Below are positions 24,653 through 33,644 of a DNA stretch of 41,263 bases, piece after piece; positions within the stretch are counted from its first letter, which is position 1, and the number at the start of each line of letters is the position of its first letter. The notes under the pieces are model-generated. The model worked only from the letters and a program-made list of their open reading frames with translations. It was not told the origin of the DNA and did no database searches. The stretch is taken from assembly GCF_016765635.1 (NCBI RefSeq), contig NZ_JAESVD010000010.1, forward strand, positions 140,371 through 181,633, written 5' to 3'. This DNA is from Shewanella schlegeliana (GTDB taxonomy: Bacteria; Pseudomonadota; Gammaproteobacteria; Enterobacterales; Shewanellaceae). Both the position numbers and the translations under genes were made by a program.

Positions 24653-25600
24653 ATGCCGTTAGATCCAAAAGTAGCGCTGTATTTACAACAAGTACGAGAG
24701 TCCGGTGCCAAGGCCTATGAAGATATGACACCAGCGGAATCTAGACGTCTCGATATGAATGAACTGACCAAAGCGCGGGCAGAGCGAGTGCTTGAGAGCG
24801 TAGCTGCGATTGAGCATAGCTTTATTCCTGGCCCCACAGCCGATCTTCCTGTGCGAATTTATCGTCCAACAGTTTGTACCAATGATGAACCGCAGCCTGC
24901 AATCATTTTCATTCATGGTAGCGGCTGGGTCGTATCGAATATCGAAACTAACGATCATTTTAGTCGAGCACTTGCCAATCGCACAGGCTCAGTTGTCGTA
25001 GCAATTAACTATCAAAAAGCACCAGAACATAAGTTTCCTATTCCGATGGATGATTGTTACGCATCGACATTATGGATATTCGAGCATGCAAGTTTGCTGG
25101 GACTGGATCCAAACCGTATTGGTATCTTAGGTGACAGTGCTGGTGGTAATTTAGCGGCGGCGGTGACGTTAAGGCTACGTGACGAACAGGGGCCTAAATT
25201 GGCGTTCCAAGTTCTAGTTTATCCCGCAGTGCAGTATGGTTGGCAGACCCCATCGGCCATTGCTCATGCTGAAGGTTACTTATTGCAACAGGCCAGTATG
25301 AAGTATTACTGGGGGCATTATTTACGCAGCGAAGCCGATGCACAAAACCCATACTGCTCACCGCTAAATGCTCAGAGTCATAAAGGGTTGCCACCAACCC
25401 TGATCTATACCGCCGAATTTGATCCTTTGTGCGACGATGGTTATCTTTACGCACGGGAATTGCAAGGCTGCGGTGTCAAAGTCAAATACCGTTGTTTTGA
25501 TGGCGTGATCCACGGGTTTATTAAAATGCTTGGAGTATTTGACCAAGCAGATGAATTTCTCGATGAGCTTAAGCAGGATATTTTAGAGATCTTGGAATGA
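24653..25600 (+). CDS. HSL-family alpha/beta hydrolase (esterase/lipase)
   Basis: 315-residue cytoplasmic serine hydrolase with no signal peptide. The oxyanion motif is HGSGW, a variant of HGGGW, near residue 87. The nucleophile elbow is GDSAGG with Ser about 162. An acid candidate is in AEFDPLCDDG, and the catalytic His is in VIHGF. This is the hormone-sensitive-lipase (group IV) pattern. GTG 24632 opens the longer frame, but ATG 24653 has AAGGA seven bases upstream. Its place between caiE and the LysR gene suggests it acts on an ester related to carnitine, for example acylcarnitines. That is inference from context. Confidence 0.88.
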   Translation: MPLDPKVALYLQQVRESGAKAYEDMTPAESRRLDMNELTKARAERVLESVAAIEHSFIPGPTADLPVRIYRPTVCTNDEPQPAIIFIHGSGWVVSNIETNDHFSRALANRTGSVVVAINYQKAPEHKFPIPMDDCYASTLWIFEHASLLGLDPNRIGILGDSAGGNLAAAVTLRLRDEQGPKLAFQVLVYPAVQYGWQTPSAIAHAEGYLLQQASMKYYWGHYLRSEADAQNPYCSPLNAQSHKGLPPTLIYTAEFDPLCDDGYLYARELQGCGVKVKYRCFDGVIHGFIKMLGVFDQADEFLDELKQDILEILE

Positions 25601-25782
25601 TCGACTGATACTTGGTTTTGTATGTGTTCGCAAAATAAACAGTTTCGTGAGTTTGCTCGAAGATCTGTTAACTTTTCCACTTGGGACGTTAATTCATATT
25701 TTATTGTGGTCACAGTTACATTTTTACTTTAAAACCTTGTGCTAATCTCATGCATCAAGCACTTAAACTATGTATATAAAAA

Positions 25783-26673
25783 ATGAATCATAATATCCCA
25801 TTAAGGGCGTTACAGGTTTTCGAATCGTGCGCAAGGTTAGAAAGCTGCTCACTTGCTGCGAATGAGTTATGCATCACTCAGAGCGCGGTTTCGCAACAGA
25901 TAAAGCTGCTTGAAGACTATTTCCTAGAAAAGCTGTTTCACCGCAATGCGGGCAAAATTACTCTGACTGAATCTGGGCTTGAACTTAGGCAAAGACTAGC
26001 GCCAGTTTTTTATGATTTAAACAGTGTATGCGCTAGTTTAGTGCCTGATATGTCTAACGAGGTTCGAGTTCATTCTTATAACTCTTTAGCCGCCCGTTGG
26101 TTAGTTCCTAAGATGGCTAAGCTGAGAAAAGAGCACCCTGAATTCAACATCAATGTTGGCATGTTTCAAGATGATGTAGAGATGAGCGATATGATCGCCG
26201 ATATCTTTATTATCACCCGCGAATGCCAAGACGGTTATACCATTACTCCGTTAGTCGAAGAGAAGCTAGTGGCTTTTTGTAGCCCTGAATATTTGCGCCA
26301 ACACCCAGAGATCTCCTTGAGTACCTTCCATGAGCAGACACTACTTTACTCAAAACACAAAGACTATGGTGTCGACTGGGAAGGCTGGTTCAGATATAAC
26401 AAAGTCGCAGTCGGCCCATTACAGCGAAAAATTATTTTCAACCATAATATGCTGGCAGTTCAGGCAGCAATTTTTGGACAGGGGATTGTGCTAGGCCTAG
26501 AGCAAACGCTACAAGTAGAGTTAGATTCAGGAAATCTTGTGAAGCTAAATCTTCCCCATTGCTATACAGGCTGGACCTACTCTATTGCTTATAAGTCTTC
26601 AAGAAAGCGGGACGCCCGTATAACCAAGATTGTCGATTGGATAATTAAAGAGTATGCGAGTAGCGTATCTTAG
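25783..26673 (+). CDS. LysR-family transcriptional regulator, GcvA-like
   Basis: 296-residue DNA-binding regulator. The N-terminal winged HTH (about residues 5-65) reads ALQVFESCARLESCSLAANEL then CITQSAVSQQIKLLEDYF, close to GcvA. A periplasmic-binding-like effector domain covers about 90-290. The gene ends the cai cluster, and no CaiF-like gene is visible, so it probably controls cai/fix. CTAAT boxes in the fixA-caiT region fit a GcvA-type protein. A single CTAAT also lies about 40 bp upstream of its own start. There is no clear ribosome site before ATG 25783. Confidence 0.9.
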   Translation: MNHNIPLRALQVFESCARLESCSLAANELCITQSAVSQQIKLLEDYFLEKLFHRNAGKITLTESGLELRQRLAPVFYDLNSVCASLVPDMSNEVRVHSYNSLAARWLVPKMAKLRKEHPEFNINVGMFQDDVEMSDMIADIFIITRECQDGYTITPLVEEKLVAFCSPEYLRQHPEISLSTFHEQTLLYSKHKDYGVDWEGWFRYNKVAVGPLQRKIIFNHNMLAVQAAIFGQGIVLGLEQTLQVELDSGNLVKLNLPHCYTGWTYSIAYKSSRKRDARITKIVDWIIKEYASSVS

Positions 26674-26682
26674 TTTATTTCT

Positions 26683-26710
26683 GGGGGCTTTTTTCGCTTT
26701 AAAAGCTCCC
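26683..26710 (+). terminator. Possible terminator after the LysR gene
   Basis: GGGGGCTTTT (26683-26692) pairs with AAAAGCTCCC (26701-26710) with one G-T wobble and an 8-nt loop. The tail after the stem is weak (TTAAG), so termination may be inefficient. Confidence 0.4.
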
Positions 26711-26800
26711 TTAAGTACCTGCAGTCGAGAGGTCAGTAGTTCGAAACTCTGTGCTAGCCTATGACATTTGAGTTATAGGAAATAATAGACAAGTAGTCTG

Positions 26801-28123
26801 TTATTCAATCGGCAGCCAGACCTGAGCATGCAATCCGCCTTCACTGCGGTTGGTGAGGATCACCTTGCCTTGATGCCTATCCACAATGCGTTTGATAATC
26901 GCTAGGCCTAATCCCGAACCAACACTGCCGCGGGCAGTATCACCCTGAGTAAAAGGCTGGAACAGTTTTGGGATCTGCTCTTCCTCAATCCCAGGGCCAT
27001 TGTCCTCGACACTAAAGCCGACATACTGACCATTAAACTGCGAGTTGATCCGTACCCAGCCGTTGCCATAGCGATAGGCATTTTCGACAAGATTGCTGAT
27101 CACACGTTTAATGGCAATGCCTTGCATAGGGATGCTAGGGCATTGTGCTAACTCAGAATCTATTTCGCCCTCACGGTTAGATTCAGCCTGGATTACATCC
27201 TGAATTAAATCATTGATCTGCTCGGGCTCCCGAGTACCTTCCTGATCTTGACGAATATAGGAGATAAACTGATTGATGATGGCATCCATATCTTCGATAT
27301 CGCTGACAATACCATCTTTAAGGTACTGATCTTCTTCTACCATCATCTCAGATGCTAAGCGAATACGGGTAAGCGGTGTGCGTAGATCGTGGGAGATCCC
27401 CGCCATTAGCAGCGCTCTGTCTTGCTCCAGCTGTTTCATGCTATGAGACATCTGGTTAAAGGTATTGGTCACTTCAACAATTTCGGTCGAACCGCTTAAC
27501 GGTAGGGGAGCAGGATAGTCACCTCGCGACACGGCTGTCGCCGCTTGCTGTAGTCGCCTTAGCGGGCGGTTTTGTTGGCGAGCAAACCACCATCCGCCTG
27601 CAACACTCAAAGCGCCGATCACCATTAAATATAACGTCAATGGAGAGAGGTTTTTCTCATTGAGCCCTGTGAGTGGCACCTTAATCCACACTGAGGGAGC
27701 TTGAGGCGGACGGATCCAGATTTCAAATTCCTCGCCTTGTGCGATACGTACTTCGGCTTTGCCGCCAAGGTACTCCGACATCTGTGAAGAGAGAAAACTA
27801 TAGTAGGTGGCGCGGTCTACCCCTGCTTCGCGAGCTTGCTTTTGATTATAAAAGTGCATGGTGTCATCACGCACCTTGGCATTAAGGGCATCGACTATAG
27901 TGAGATGTTCACGGCCGATATCAACACCACCAACAAACAGCAATTTGACCTGTCTGGCTATCAGTTGGTTGATCTGCTGGTAACTGGGCTTAATGAAGTA
28001 GACGGCAACAGAGATGTATGACACTAGTTGATTGGTTAGCAGCAAGCAGCCAATCAACATCACTGTTTGGCTGAAGGAGCTGCGTGGCAAAAAGCGCTGC
28101 CACCACCGTCTGTTTAACGACAT
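26801..28123 (-). CDS. envZ: Two-component sensor histidine kinase EnvZ
   Basis: Inner-membrane osmosensor kinase that phosphorylates OmpR and dephosphorylates OmpR-P. 440 residues. TM1 is at about 18-38 and TM2 at about 160-180, flanking a periplasmic domain, with a HAMP region following. The H-box is GISHDLRTPLTRIRLASEM. The ATP-binding N, G1 and G2 boxes are visible in NLVENAYRYGNG, VEDNGPGI and GSGLGLAI. It lies 16 bp downstream of ompR in one operon. Confidence 0.96.
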   Translation of the reverse strand: MSLNRRWWQRFLPRSSFSQTVMLIGCLLLTNQLVSYISVAVYFIKPSYQQINQLIARQVKLLFVGGVDIGREHLTIVDALNAKVRDDTMHFYNQKQAREAGVDRATYYSFLSSQMSEYLGGKAEVRIAQGEEFEIWIRPPQAPSVWIKVPLTGLNEKNLSPLTLYLMVIGALSVAGGWWFARQQNRPLRRLQQAATAVSRGDYPAPLPLSGSTEIVEVTNTFNQMSHSMKQLEQDRALLMAGISHDLRTPLTRIRLASEMMVEEDQYLKDGIVSDIEDMDAIINQFISYIRQDQEGTREPEQINDLIQDVIQAESNREGEIDSELAQCPSIPMQGIAIKRVISNLVENAYRYGNGWVRINSQFNGQYVGFSVEDNGPGIEEEQIPKLFQPFTQGDTARGSVGSGLGLAIIKRIVDRHQGKVILTNRSEGGLHAQVWLPIE

Positions 28124-28139
28124 CTAGTTAAAAGCTTAT

Positions 28140-28865
28140 CTATTTACGCGATTGGCCGTCAGGCACAAACACATAGCCTAGACCCCATACAGTTTGAATA
28201 TAGCGTGGGTTCGCGGCATCTTTTTCAATCAAGCGGCGCAAACGTGAAACTTGGACGTCAATTGAGCGTTCGAGTGCCGAGTAGTCACGACCACGGGCTA
28301 GGTTCATCAGCTTGTCACGTGAAAGCGGTTCCCGTGGGTGGCTGACGAGCACTTTTAGCACCGCAAATTCGCCACTGGTTAGGGCGATACTCTCTTCTCC
28401 GTGGTACATCTCGCGAGTCGCAAGATTCAAGGAGAACTCACCAAAGGTGATCTCTTCCTCTTGTTGAGTCGGAGCACCGGGTACATCTTGAGTCTGACGA
28501 CGCATAACGGCTTTAATCCGCGCAAGCAGCTCTCTTGGATTAAATGGCTTAGGTAGGTAATCGTCGGCGCCTAATTCGAGACCTATGATTCGATCGACTT
28601 CATCTCCCTTCGCGGTAAGCATTACGATAGGGATTGGGTTACCTGTTTGGCGTAGTCGACGACAGATAGAGAGCCCATCTTCACCGGGTAGCATAAGATC
28701 GAGCACCAGCAAGTGGAAGTTTTCGCGCTCGAGTAGGCGATCCATCTGCTCGGCATTCGCGGCGCTACGTACCTGGTAGCCTTGCTCCATTAAATAACGC
28801 TCTAACAATGCCCTTAGTCTCATATCATCGTCGACGACGAGAATTTTTGAGGTTTCTTGTCCCAT
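28140..28865 (-). CDS. ompR: Two-component response regulator OmpR
   Basis: Cytoplasmic transcription factor partner of EnvZ, regulating porins and other envelope genes. 241 residues. The receiver domain (about 1-125) has the acidic pocket VDDD, the phospho-acceptor D56 in LVLDLMLPGEDG and the conserved Lys in DDYLPKPF. The C-terminal winged-helix domain has RSIDVQVSRLRRLIEKD and the final IQTVWGLGYVF. AAAAGGA lies upstream of the ATG. Confidence 0.97.
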   Translation of the reverse strand: MGQETSKILVVDDDMRLRALLERYLMEQGYQVRSAANAEQMDRLLERENFHLLVLDLMLPGEDGLSICRRLRQTGNPIPIVMLTAKGDEVDRIIGLELGADDYLPKPFNPRELLARIKAVMRRQTQDVPGAPTQQEEEITFGEFSLNLATREMYHGEESIALTSGEFAVLKVLVSHPREPLSRDKLMNLARGRDYSALERSIDVQVSRLRRLIEKDAANPRYIQTVWGLGYVFVPDGQSRK

Positions 28866-29201
28866 GCTTAAGGTCCTTTTAACTCGGCGGCCACCTCTTA
28901 TCGGTAGGCAAATATCTGATATTGAATGTGATTCATTCTAATATAGCTGTTTTAATATGTTAATGACTAGCAGGCATTTTCACCAATGGTGAGAAGGTTG
29001 ATATTAGCTTGAGTCATATGTTGGCTAAGTTAATGAATATATAGTGAAAATGTCATGTTTTTAGCTGTGCTTTAAATTGTAAGCAAATTGAAAAAGGTGA
29101 TTATTATCTTTAAAGCTGAATGTGTCCTAGCTAAGCTTCGCTAGATATATGTTATTATTTTTGTCAGTGAATTTTGACCATCCCCTTTAAAAGTAGAACC
29201 T
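28866..29201. other. 336-bp divergent intergenic region ompR-greB
   Basis: AT-rich, with no gene or strong inverted repeat seen. It must hold the divergent promoters for ompR-envZ and greB; individual elements could not be assigned with confidence. Confidence 0.6.
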
Positions 29202-29681
29202 ATGAGAACCGCAATCGTCACCCGTGAAGGTTTCGAAAAACTGCAGAAAGAGCTGAATTACCTTTGGCGCGAGCACCGTCCTGAGATCACTAAAATTGTC
29301 AGCTGGGCTGCTAGCTTGGGCGATCGCAGTGAAAATGCCGATTACACTTTCAACAAGCGAAAACTGCGCGAGATCGACCGTCGAGTACGTTATCTGCGTA
29401 AGACACTCGAAAATGTACAGGTCGTCGACTACTCGCCAGCACAAGAGGGCAAGGTATTTTTTGGTGCTTGGGTCGAAATTGAGAATGATGATGGTGACAA
29501 ACTGCAGTTTAAGATTGTGGGCTATGATGAGATCTTTGGCCGTAAGGACTATATCTCTATCGATTCGCCGATGGCTCGTGGTTTATTGAAAAAAGAGGTG
29601 GATGATGAAGCTGTGATCAAGACCCCGGCAGGCGAACAGATCTGGTATATCAATCGCATCTCTTATCAGGGCTTTGAATAG
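29202..29681 (+). CDS. greB: Transcription elongation factor GreB
   Basis: Rescues backtracked RNA polymerase by stimulating transcript cleavage. 159 residues, as usual. An N-terminal coiled coil (about 1-75) carries the tip acidic residues in SLGDRSENADY, and the basic patch NKRKLREIDRRVRYLRKTL distinguishes GreB from GreA. The C-terminal FKBP-like domain ends with INRISY. The position next to ompR and tex is the enterobacterial and Shewanella order. Confidence 0.96.
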   Translation: MRTAIVTREGFEKLQKELNYLWREHRPEITKIVSWAASLGDRSENADYTFNKRKLREIDRRVRYLRKTLENVQVVDYSPAQEGKVFFGAWVEIENDDGDKLQFKIVGYDEIFGRKDYISIDSPMARGLLKKEVDDEAVIKTPAGEQIWYINRISYQGFE

Positions 29682-29845
29682 GGCCATTCTCCCTCATACC
29701 GCGTTTTTACTTGCAGTCGATTATCAAGGCTGCAAGGTTTCGTCCCTCAAATAGCATATTTGTCTAAGCATTAGCATTAACCAAAGCCATGGGCTGTGGT
29801 ATCTTTGGCGAAATACCGATTACCAACTAGGCTCGACCTCTATTT

Positions 29846-32203
29846 ATGCAAAATATTGCACAGCTCATCGCTGAAGAACTTAATGTTCGCCAGCAACAAG
29901 TTATCGACACCATTTCATTACTCGATGATGGCGCTACCGTGCCGTTTATTGCCCGTTACCGTAAAGAAGCAACCGGCGGTTTAGATGATATTCAGCTACG
30001 TACGCTGAGTAGTCGCTTAGGCTACCTGCGCGATCTTAATGACCGTCGTAACGTTATCTTGTCGAGTATTGAAGCACAGAGTAAGTTAACGCCAGAGCTG
30101 AAAGCCGCAATCAATGCAGCTGATAGTAAGACTCGTCTAGAAGATCTTTACCTGCCTTATAAGCCAAAACGCCGTACTAAAGGCCTGATTGCCATCGAAG
30201 CGGGCATCGAACCATTGGCCGACTTCCTATTGGCTAATCGTCAAGCCGATTGCGAAGCCGTCGCGCAAGACTATATCAATGCCGAAGCAGGTTTTGCCGA
30301 CGCTAAAGCCGTGCTTGATGGCGCGCGTTTTATCCTGATGGAGCGTTTTGCAGAAGATGCTGAGCTACTACAAAAAATTCGTGTTCAGCTAGAGCAAAAT
30401 GCCCAGCTTGAAAGCCGTATGGTCAAAGGCAAAGAGAAAGAGGGCGCTAAGTTTAGAGATTACTTTGAGCATTCAGAAAGACTTGCCAAGGTGCCATCTC
30501 ACCGTGCGTTGGCGATGTTGCGTGGTCGTAATGAAGGCATGCTAAGCCTAAGCATTAACGCTGACCCAGCTCTGGAACCTAAGCAAGCGAGTTACTGTGA
30601 AGTGATCATTATCGACCACTTTAAGCTAGGTTTAGGCGATAGTGATGTCGACGCATGGCTCAAAACCGTGGTGGCAGCAACTTGGAAAGTCAAGATTGCA
30701 CTGCAGATGGAAACCGAGTTTCTTGGCCGTATGCGCGATAACGCCGAGCAAGAAGCGATTAAGGTATTTGCCCGTAACTTAGGTGATCTATTGATGGCGG
30801 CTCCTGCTGGTGCCAAGGCGACTCTAGGTTTAGACCCTGGTCTGCGTACTGGTGTAAAAGTGGCTATCGTTAACGATACGGGTAAGTTAGTTGCGCATAC
30901 CACTATCTTCCCCCATGCGCCGCAAAATCAGTGGGATAAGTCGGTAAGAACCTTAGCTAACTTAGCCAAAATGCATAAGGTTGAGCTGATTGCTATCGGT
31001 AACGGTACAGCTTCTCGTGAAACAGATAAGCTGGCGGCGGATCTGATCAGCCAAGTGAAGGCCGAGTTACCTAAGTTAACAAAGATTATGGTTAGCGAAG
31101 CGGGCGCTTCTGTCTATTCGGCATCTGAGCTAGCGTCAGAAGAATTTCCGGATATCGATGTGTCTATTCGAGGTGCTGTATCGATTGCACGCCGTCTACA
31201 AGATCCATTGGCGGAGCTGGTGAAGATTGAGCCTAAGGCTATCGGTGTGGGTCAGTATCAGCACGATGTGAGCCAAAGCCAGCTTTCAAGTTCCCTAGAA
31301 GCCGTAGTTGAAGACTGTGTGAATGGTGTTGGTGTCGATGTGAACATGGCGTCGGCAGCCCTACTCGCGCAGGTGGCGGGCTTAAATAAAACCTTAGCGC
31401 GTAACATAGTGATGCACCGTGACGAGCAGGGACGTTTTAACAACCGTAAAGCACTGCTAAAAGTTGCACGTCTCGGACCTAAAGCTTATGAGCAGGCGGC
31501 AGGTTTCCTTCGTATTAACGATGGTGACAATCCGCTAGATGGCTCTTCTGTGCACCCAGAGGCTTACTCTTTAGTTGAGTCGATTGCGAGCGCTAAAGGT
31601 ATTTCAGTTGCCGAGTTAGTGGGTAACGCTGAGCTGCTTAAGGCACTAGAAGCGAAAGATTTTATTACTAGTGAGTTTGGCCTACCGACAGTCACCGATA
31701 TTCTGGCTGAACTAGATAAGCCTGGACGCGATCCTCGTGGTGAGTTTAAGACGGCGACCTTTAAAGAGGGCGTTGAAGAGATAAAAGATCTGCAGCTGGA
31801 TATGATCTTAGAAGGTGTCGTTACTAACGTGACTAATTTTGGTGCCTTCGTCGATGTGGGCGTTCATCAAGATGGTTTGGTACATATCTCATCGATGACC
31901 GATAAGTTTATCGATGATCCACATAAAGTGGTGAAGGCTGGTGACATCGTTAAAGTTAAGGTGATGGAAGTTGATGCCGAACGTCGCCGTATCGGTTTGA
32001 GCATGCGTCTAGATGACAAGGCTGGCGATGCGCCTAAGAGCGCACCACGTCCAGCTCATAACAAAGCAAGTTCAAATAAGGGCGGTAATGCTAAAGGCGC
32101 TAATCAGCCGCGCGGTCAGCAAAAGAGCCATAAGCCAAAACAGCCTGCCAATGCTGCTATGGGCAATGCTTTCGCCGATGCGTTTGCCAAGTTAAAGAAG
32201 TAA
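29846..32203 (+). CDS. tex: Tex family RNA-binding transcription accessory protein
   Basis: 785-residue cytoplasmic nucleic-acid-binding protein (YhgF) affecting transcription and stress tolerance. Domains in order are an N-terminal helical region (FIARYRKEATGGLDD), a YqgF-like nuclease fold around LGLDPGLRTGVKVAIV (about 330-345), a helix-hairpin-helix region around VNMASAALLAQVAGL (about 495-560) and an S1 RNA-binding domain (about 650-720, GVVTNVTNFGAFVDVGVHQDG). A basic, low-complexity tail follows. A strong terminator lies downstream. Confidence 0.96.
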   Translation: MQNIAQLIAEELNVRQQQVIDTISLLDDGATVPFIARYRKEATGGLDDIQLRTLSSRLGYLRDLNDRRNVILSSIEAQSKLTPELKAAINAADSKTRLEDLYLPYKPKRRTKGLIAIEAGIEPLADFLLANRQADCEAVAQDYINAEAGFADAKAVLDGARFILMERFAEDAELLQKIRVQLEQNAQLESRMVKGKEKEGAKFRDYFEHSERLAKVPSHRALAMLRGRNEGMLSLSINADPALEPKQASYCEVIIIDHFKLGLGDSDVDAWLKTVVAATWKVKIALQMETEFLGRMRDNAEQEAIKVFARNLGDLLMAAPAGAKATLGLDPGLRTGVKVAIVNDTGKLVAHTTIFPHAPQNQWDKSVRTLANLAKMHKVELIAIGNGTASRETDKLAADLISQVKAELPKLTKIMVSEAGASVYSASELASEEFPDIDVSIRGAVSIARRLQDPLAELVKIEPKAIGVGQYQHDVSQSQLSSSLEAVVEDCVNGVGVDVNMASAALLAQVAGLNKTLARNIVMHRDEQGRFNNRKALLKVARLGPKAYEQAAGFLRINDGDNPLDGSSVHPEAYSLVESIASAKGISVAELVGNAELLKALEAKDFITSEFGLPTVTDILAELDKPGRDPRGEFKTATFKEGVEEIKDLQLDMILEGVVTNVTNFGAFVDVGVHQDGLVHISSMTDKFIDDPHKVVKAGDIVKVKVMEVDAERRRIGLSMRLDDKAGDAPKSAPRPAHNKASSNKGGNAKGANQPRGQQKSHKPKQPANAAMGNAFADAFAKLKK

Positions 32204-32224
32204 TGCGCTAAGCCTTACTGACAC

Positions 32225-32258
32225 AAAAAAACCGACAACTGAGTTTGTCGGTTTTTTT
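32225..32258. terminator. Bidirectional terminator after tex
   Basis: ACCGACAA (32231-32238) pairs with TTGTCGGT (32245-32252), flanked by runs of A and T that extend the stem and give T-tracts on both strands. It overlaps the end of the convergent Q-rich gene. Confidence 0.88.
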
Positions 32259-32754
32259 ATGCGGTTCCTAAAAAGGCTGGGGGATTATTGGGCTCAGTGC
32301 GCTGGTGGTAAAAGGCTTCGATGCGAACACCAAAAGCTTGATAAAACTGTAAGGGTTCATTGGGCATCGTTTGTTTGTTTTCACTCTTAACATCGCTACT
32401 GACAACAGCTTGTTGTGGGATTTTGATATCGCTGCGTTTGAGTGGACCACGTTGACTAAGCAGTTGTTTTAAGTTGAGTGCAGCAGCCTGTTTCTGCTTT
32501 TCTTGACCCGATTGCTCTTGCTGCTGGGAGTGTCCCTGTTGCTTCTGTTGCACAGACTCGCGCAGCTTAGCTTGGCTTTGGGCGTGCTCGGCGGTGCGTT
32601 CATGTTGTGGATTAAAGGCGCGCTCTTCGTGCCCTTTAGTTGCTTGCTGCGGGGGGATAATGGGGGGGCGCTGTTGACCATCCGTGCGCGCAGAATCGGT
32701 TGCAGCATTAGATGTTGCAATCGGCACGTTGGGATAGTTGGTCACCACTAACAT
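32257..32754 (-). CDS. Hypothetical Gln-rich protein of unknown function
   Basis: 165 residues, not recognised. The middle (about residues 55-95) is very rich in Gln, Lys, Glu and Ser and probably disordered or coiled. The last third, about residues 100-165, looks better ordered and ends near YQAFGVRIEAFYHQRTEPNN. There is no signal peptide or membrane segment. The case for a real gene is an AGGGGA ribosome site six bases before the ATG and a frame filling the tex-bioH gap. The stop lies inside the tex terminator. Confidence 0.7.
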   Translation of the reverse strand: MLVVTNYPNVPIATSNAATDSARTDGQQRPPIIPPQQATKGHEERAFNPQHERTAEHAQSQAKLRESVQQKQQGHSQQQEQSGQEKQKQAAALNLKQLLSQRGPLKRSDIKIPQQAVVSSDVKSENKQTMPNEPLQFYQAFGVRIEAFYHQRTEPNNPPAFLGTA

Positions 32755-32873
32755 AATGTTCCCCTATAAAGTCTCGATTAAATATTAACCAATCCGGGGT
32801 GAAAAATAAAGCTAACAATATTGACTCGTGAGCTTTATCTTGAGCAAATCTAGAATAACAAAATAATTTTTTA

Positions 32874-33641
32874 TCAGACTAGTTTATCTAGCCATTGATT
32901 AAAGCCTTCGACAAACTCCTGCTGATGGCTAATAAACGGTGCGTGGGAGGCTTTGTTGAGTAGTAGGTCTTGGCTTCGGCTAAGCTGTGGCATTGTCTTG
33001 ATGACTCTACGAGGTACAAGTCCATCTAGTCGACCCCAGATTCTGAGCCAAGGTTGGCTGATTTGTGGCAGCTGGCTGCGTAGATCGACACGCTCCAGCA
33101 TAGTTAAACCTTGAGCGAGTGCTGATTGCTGCGCCTTAGGTTTAGCTAGGACTAATTCGCGAAGCTGTTTGATATCGCCCTTGGCCGTCGCGCTTCCCAT
33201 CGCCTGAATCGCAAGAAATCGCTCGATGGTCTTATCGAGATCGTGAGTCAGCTGTTGCGCAAATTGGCTTAACACATTTTCCGGGATCCCCGGCCACTCC
33301 TCAGTCGCCATAAAGCAGGGTGATGACGCTATGGTACACAAGGCTGAGACGCGCTGCGGATGATGTATGGCCGCAAGGGTTGCCACTAATCCACCCAAAG
33401 ACCAACCTGTCCAGATTGCCTGTTGTGGCACGACCTCCAAGATAGCATTCAGCCAGTCGTGGATATCTCCCTCAACGGCTTGGCTATCACCAAATCCCGG
33501 CAGGTCTACGAAGTGAACCCTATACTTAGTTAATGCGCCTTGCAGTGGAGTAAATACGGCGCTGTTAACCCCCCAGCCGTGAAGCATCACCAGATCAGGC
33601 CCTTGACCGATAGATTCGATATGTAGCTTGGTTAGACTCAT
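32874..33641 (-). CDS. bioH: Pimeloyl-[acyl-carrier protein] methyl ester esterase BioH
   Basis: Cytoplasmic alpha/beta hydrolase that removes the methyl group from pimeloyl-ACP methyl ester in biotin synthesis. 255 residues. HGWG (21-24) begins the oxyanion region. The nucleophile elbow is GWSLGG with Ser81. The acid is in RLDGLVPRRV and the His in KASHAPFISH. ASSPCF and EWPGI match E. coli BioH. Divergence from comF/gntX is the same as in enterics. GAGG seven bases upstream supports the ATG at 33641. Confidence 0.94.
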   Translation of the reverse strand: MSLTKLHIESIGQGPDLVMLHGWGVNSAVFTPLQGALTKYRVHFVDLPGFGDSQAVEGDIHDWLNAILEVVPQQAIWTGWSLGGLVATLAAIHHPQRVSALCTIASSPCFMATEEWPGIPENVLSQFAQQLTHDLDKTIERFLAIQAMGSATAKGDIKQLRELVLAKPKAQQSALAQGLTMLERVDLRSQLPQISQPWLRIWGRLDGLVPRRVIKTMPQLSRSQDLLLNKASHAPFISHQQEFVEGFNQWLDKLV

Positions 33642-33644
33642 TTT

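Noticed and set aside
25700..25725. CRP site upstream of the LysR gene (TGTGG next to TCACA)
   Set aside because: The half-sites abut without the 6-bp spacer, so it does not fit CRP.
32503..32751. 82-residue plus-strand hydrophobic ORF opposite the Gln-rich gene
   Set aside because: The Leu-rich composition is the antisense reading of Gln/Lys-rich codons, and it lacks a ribosome site.
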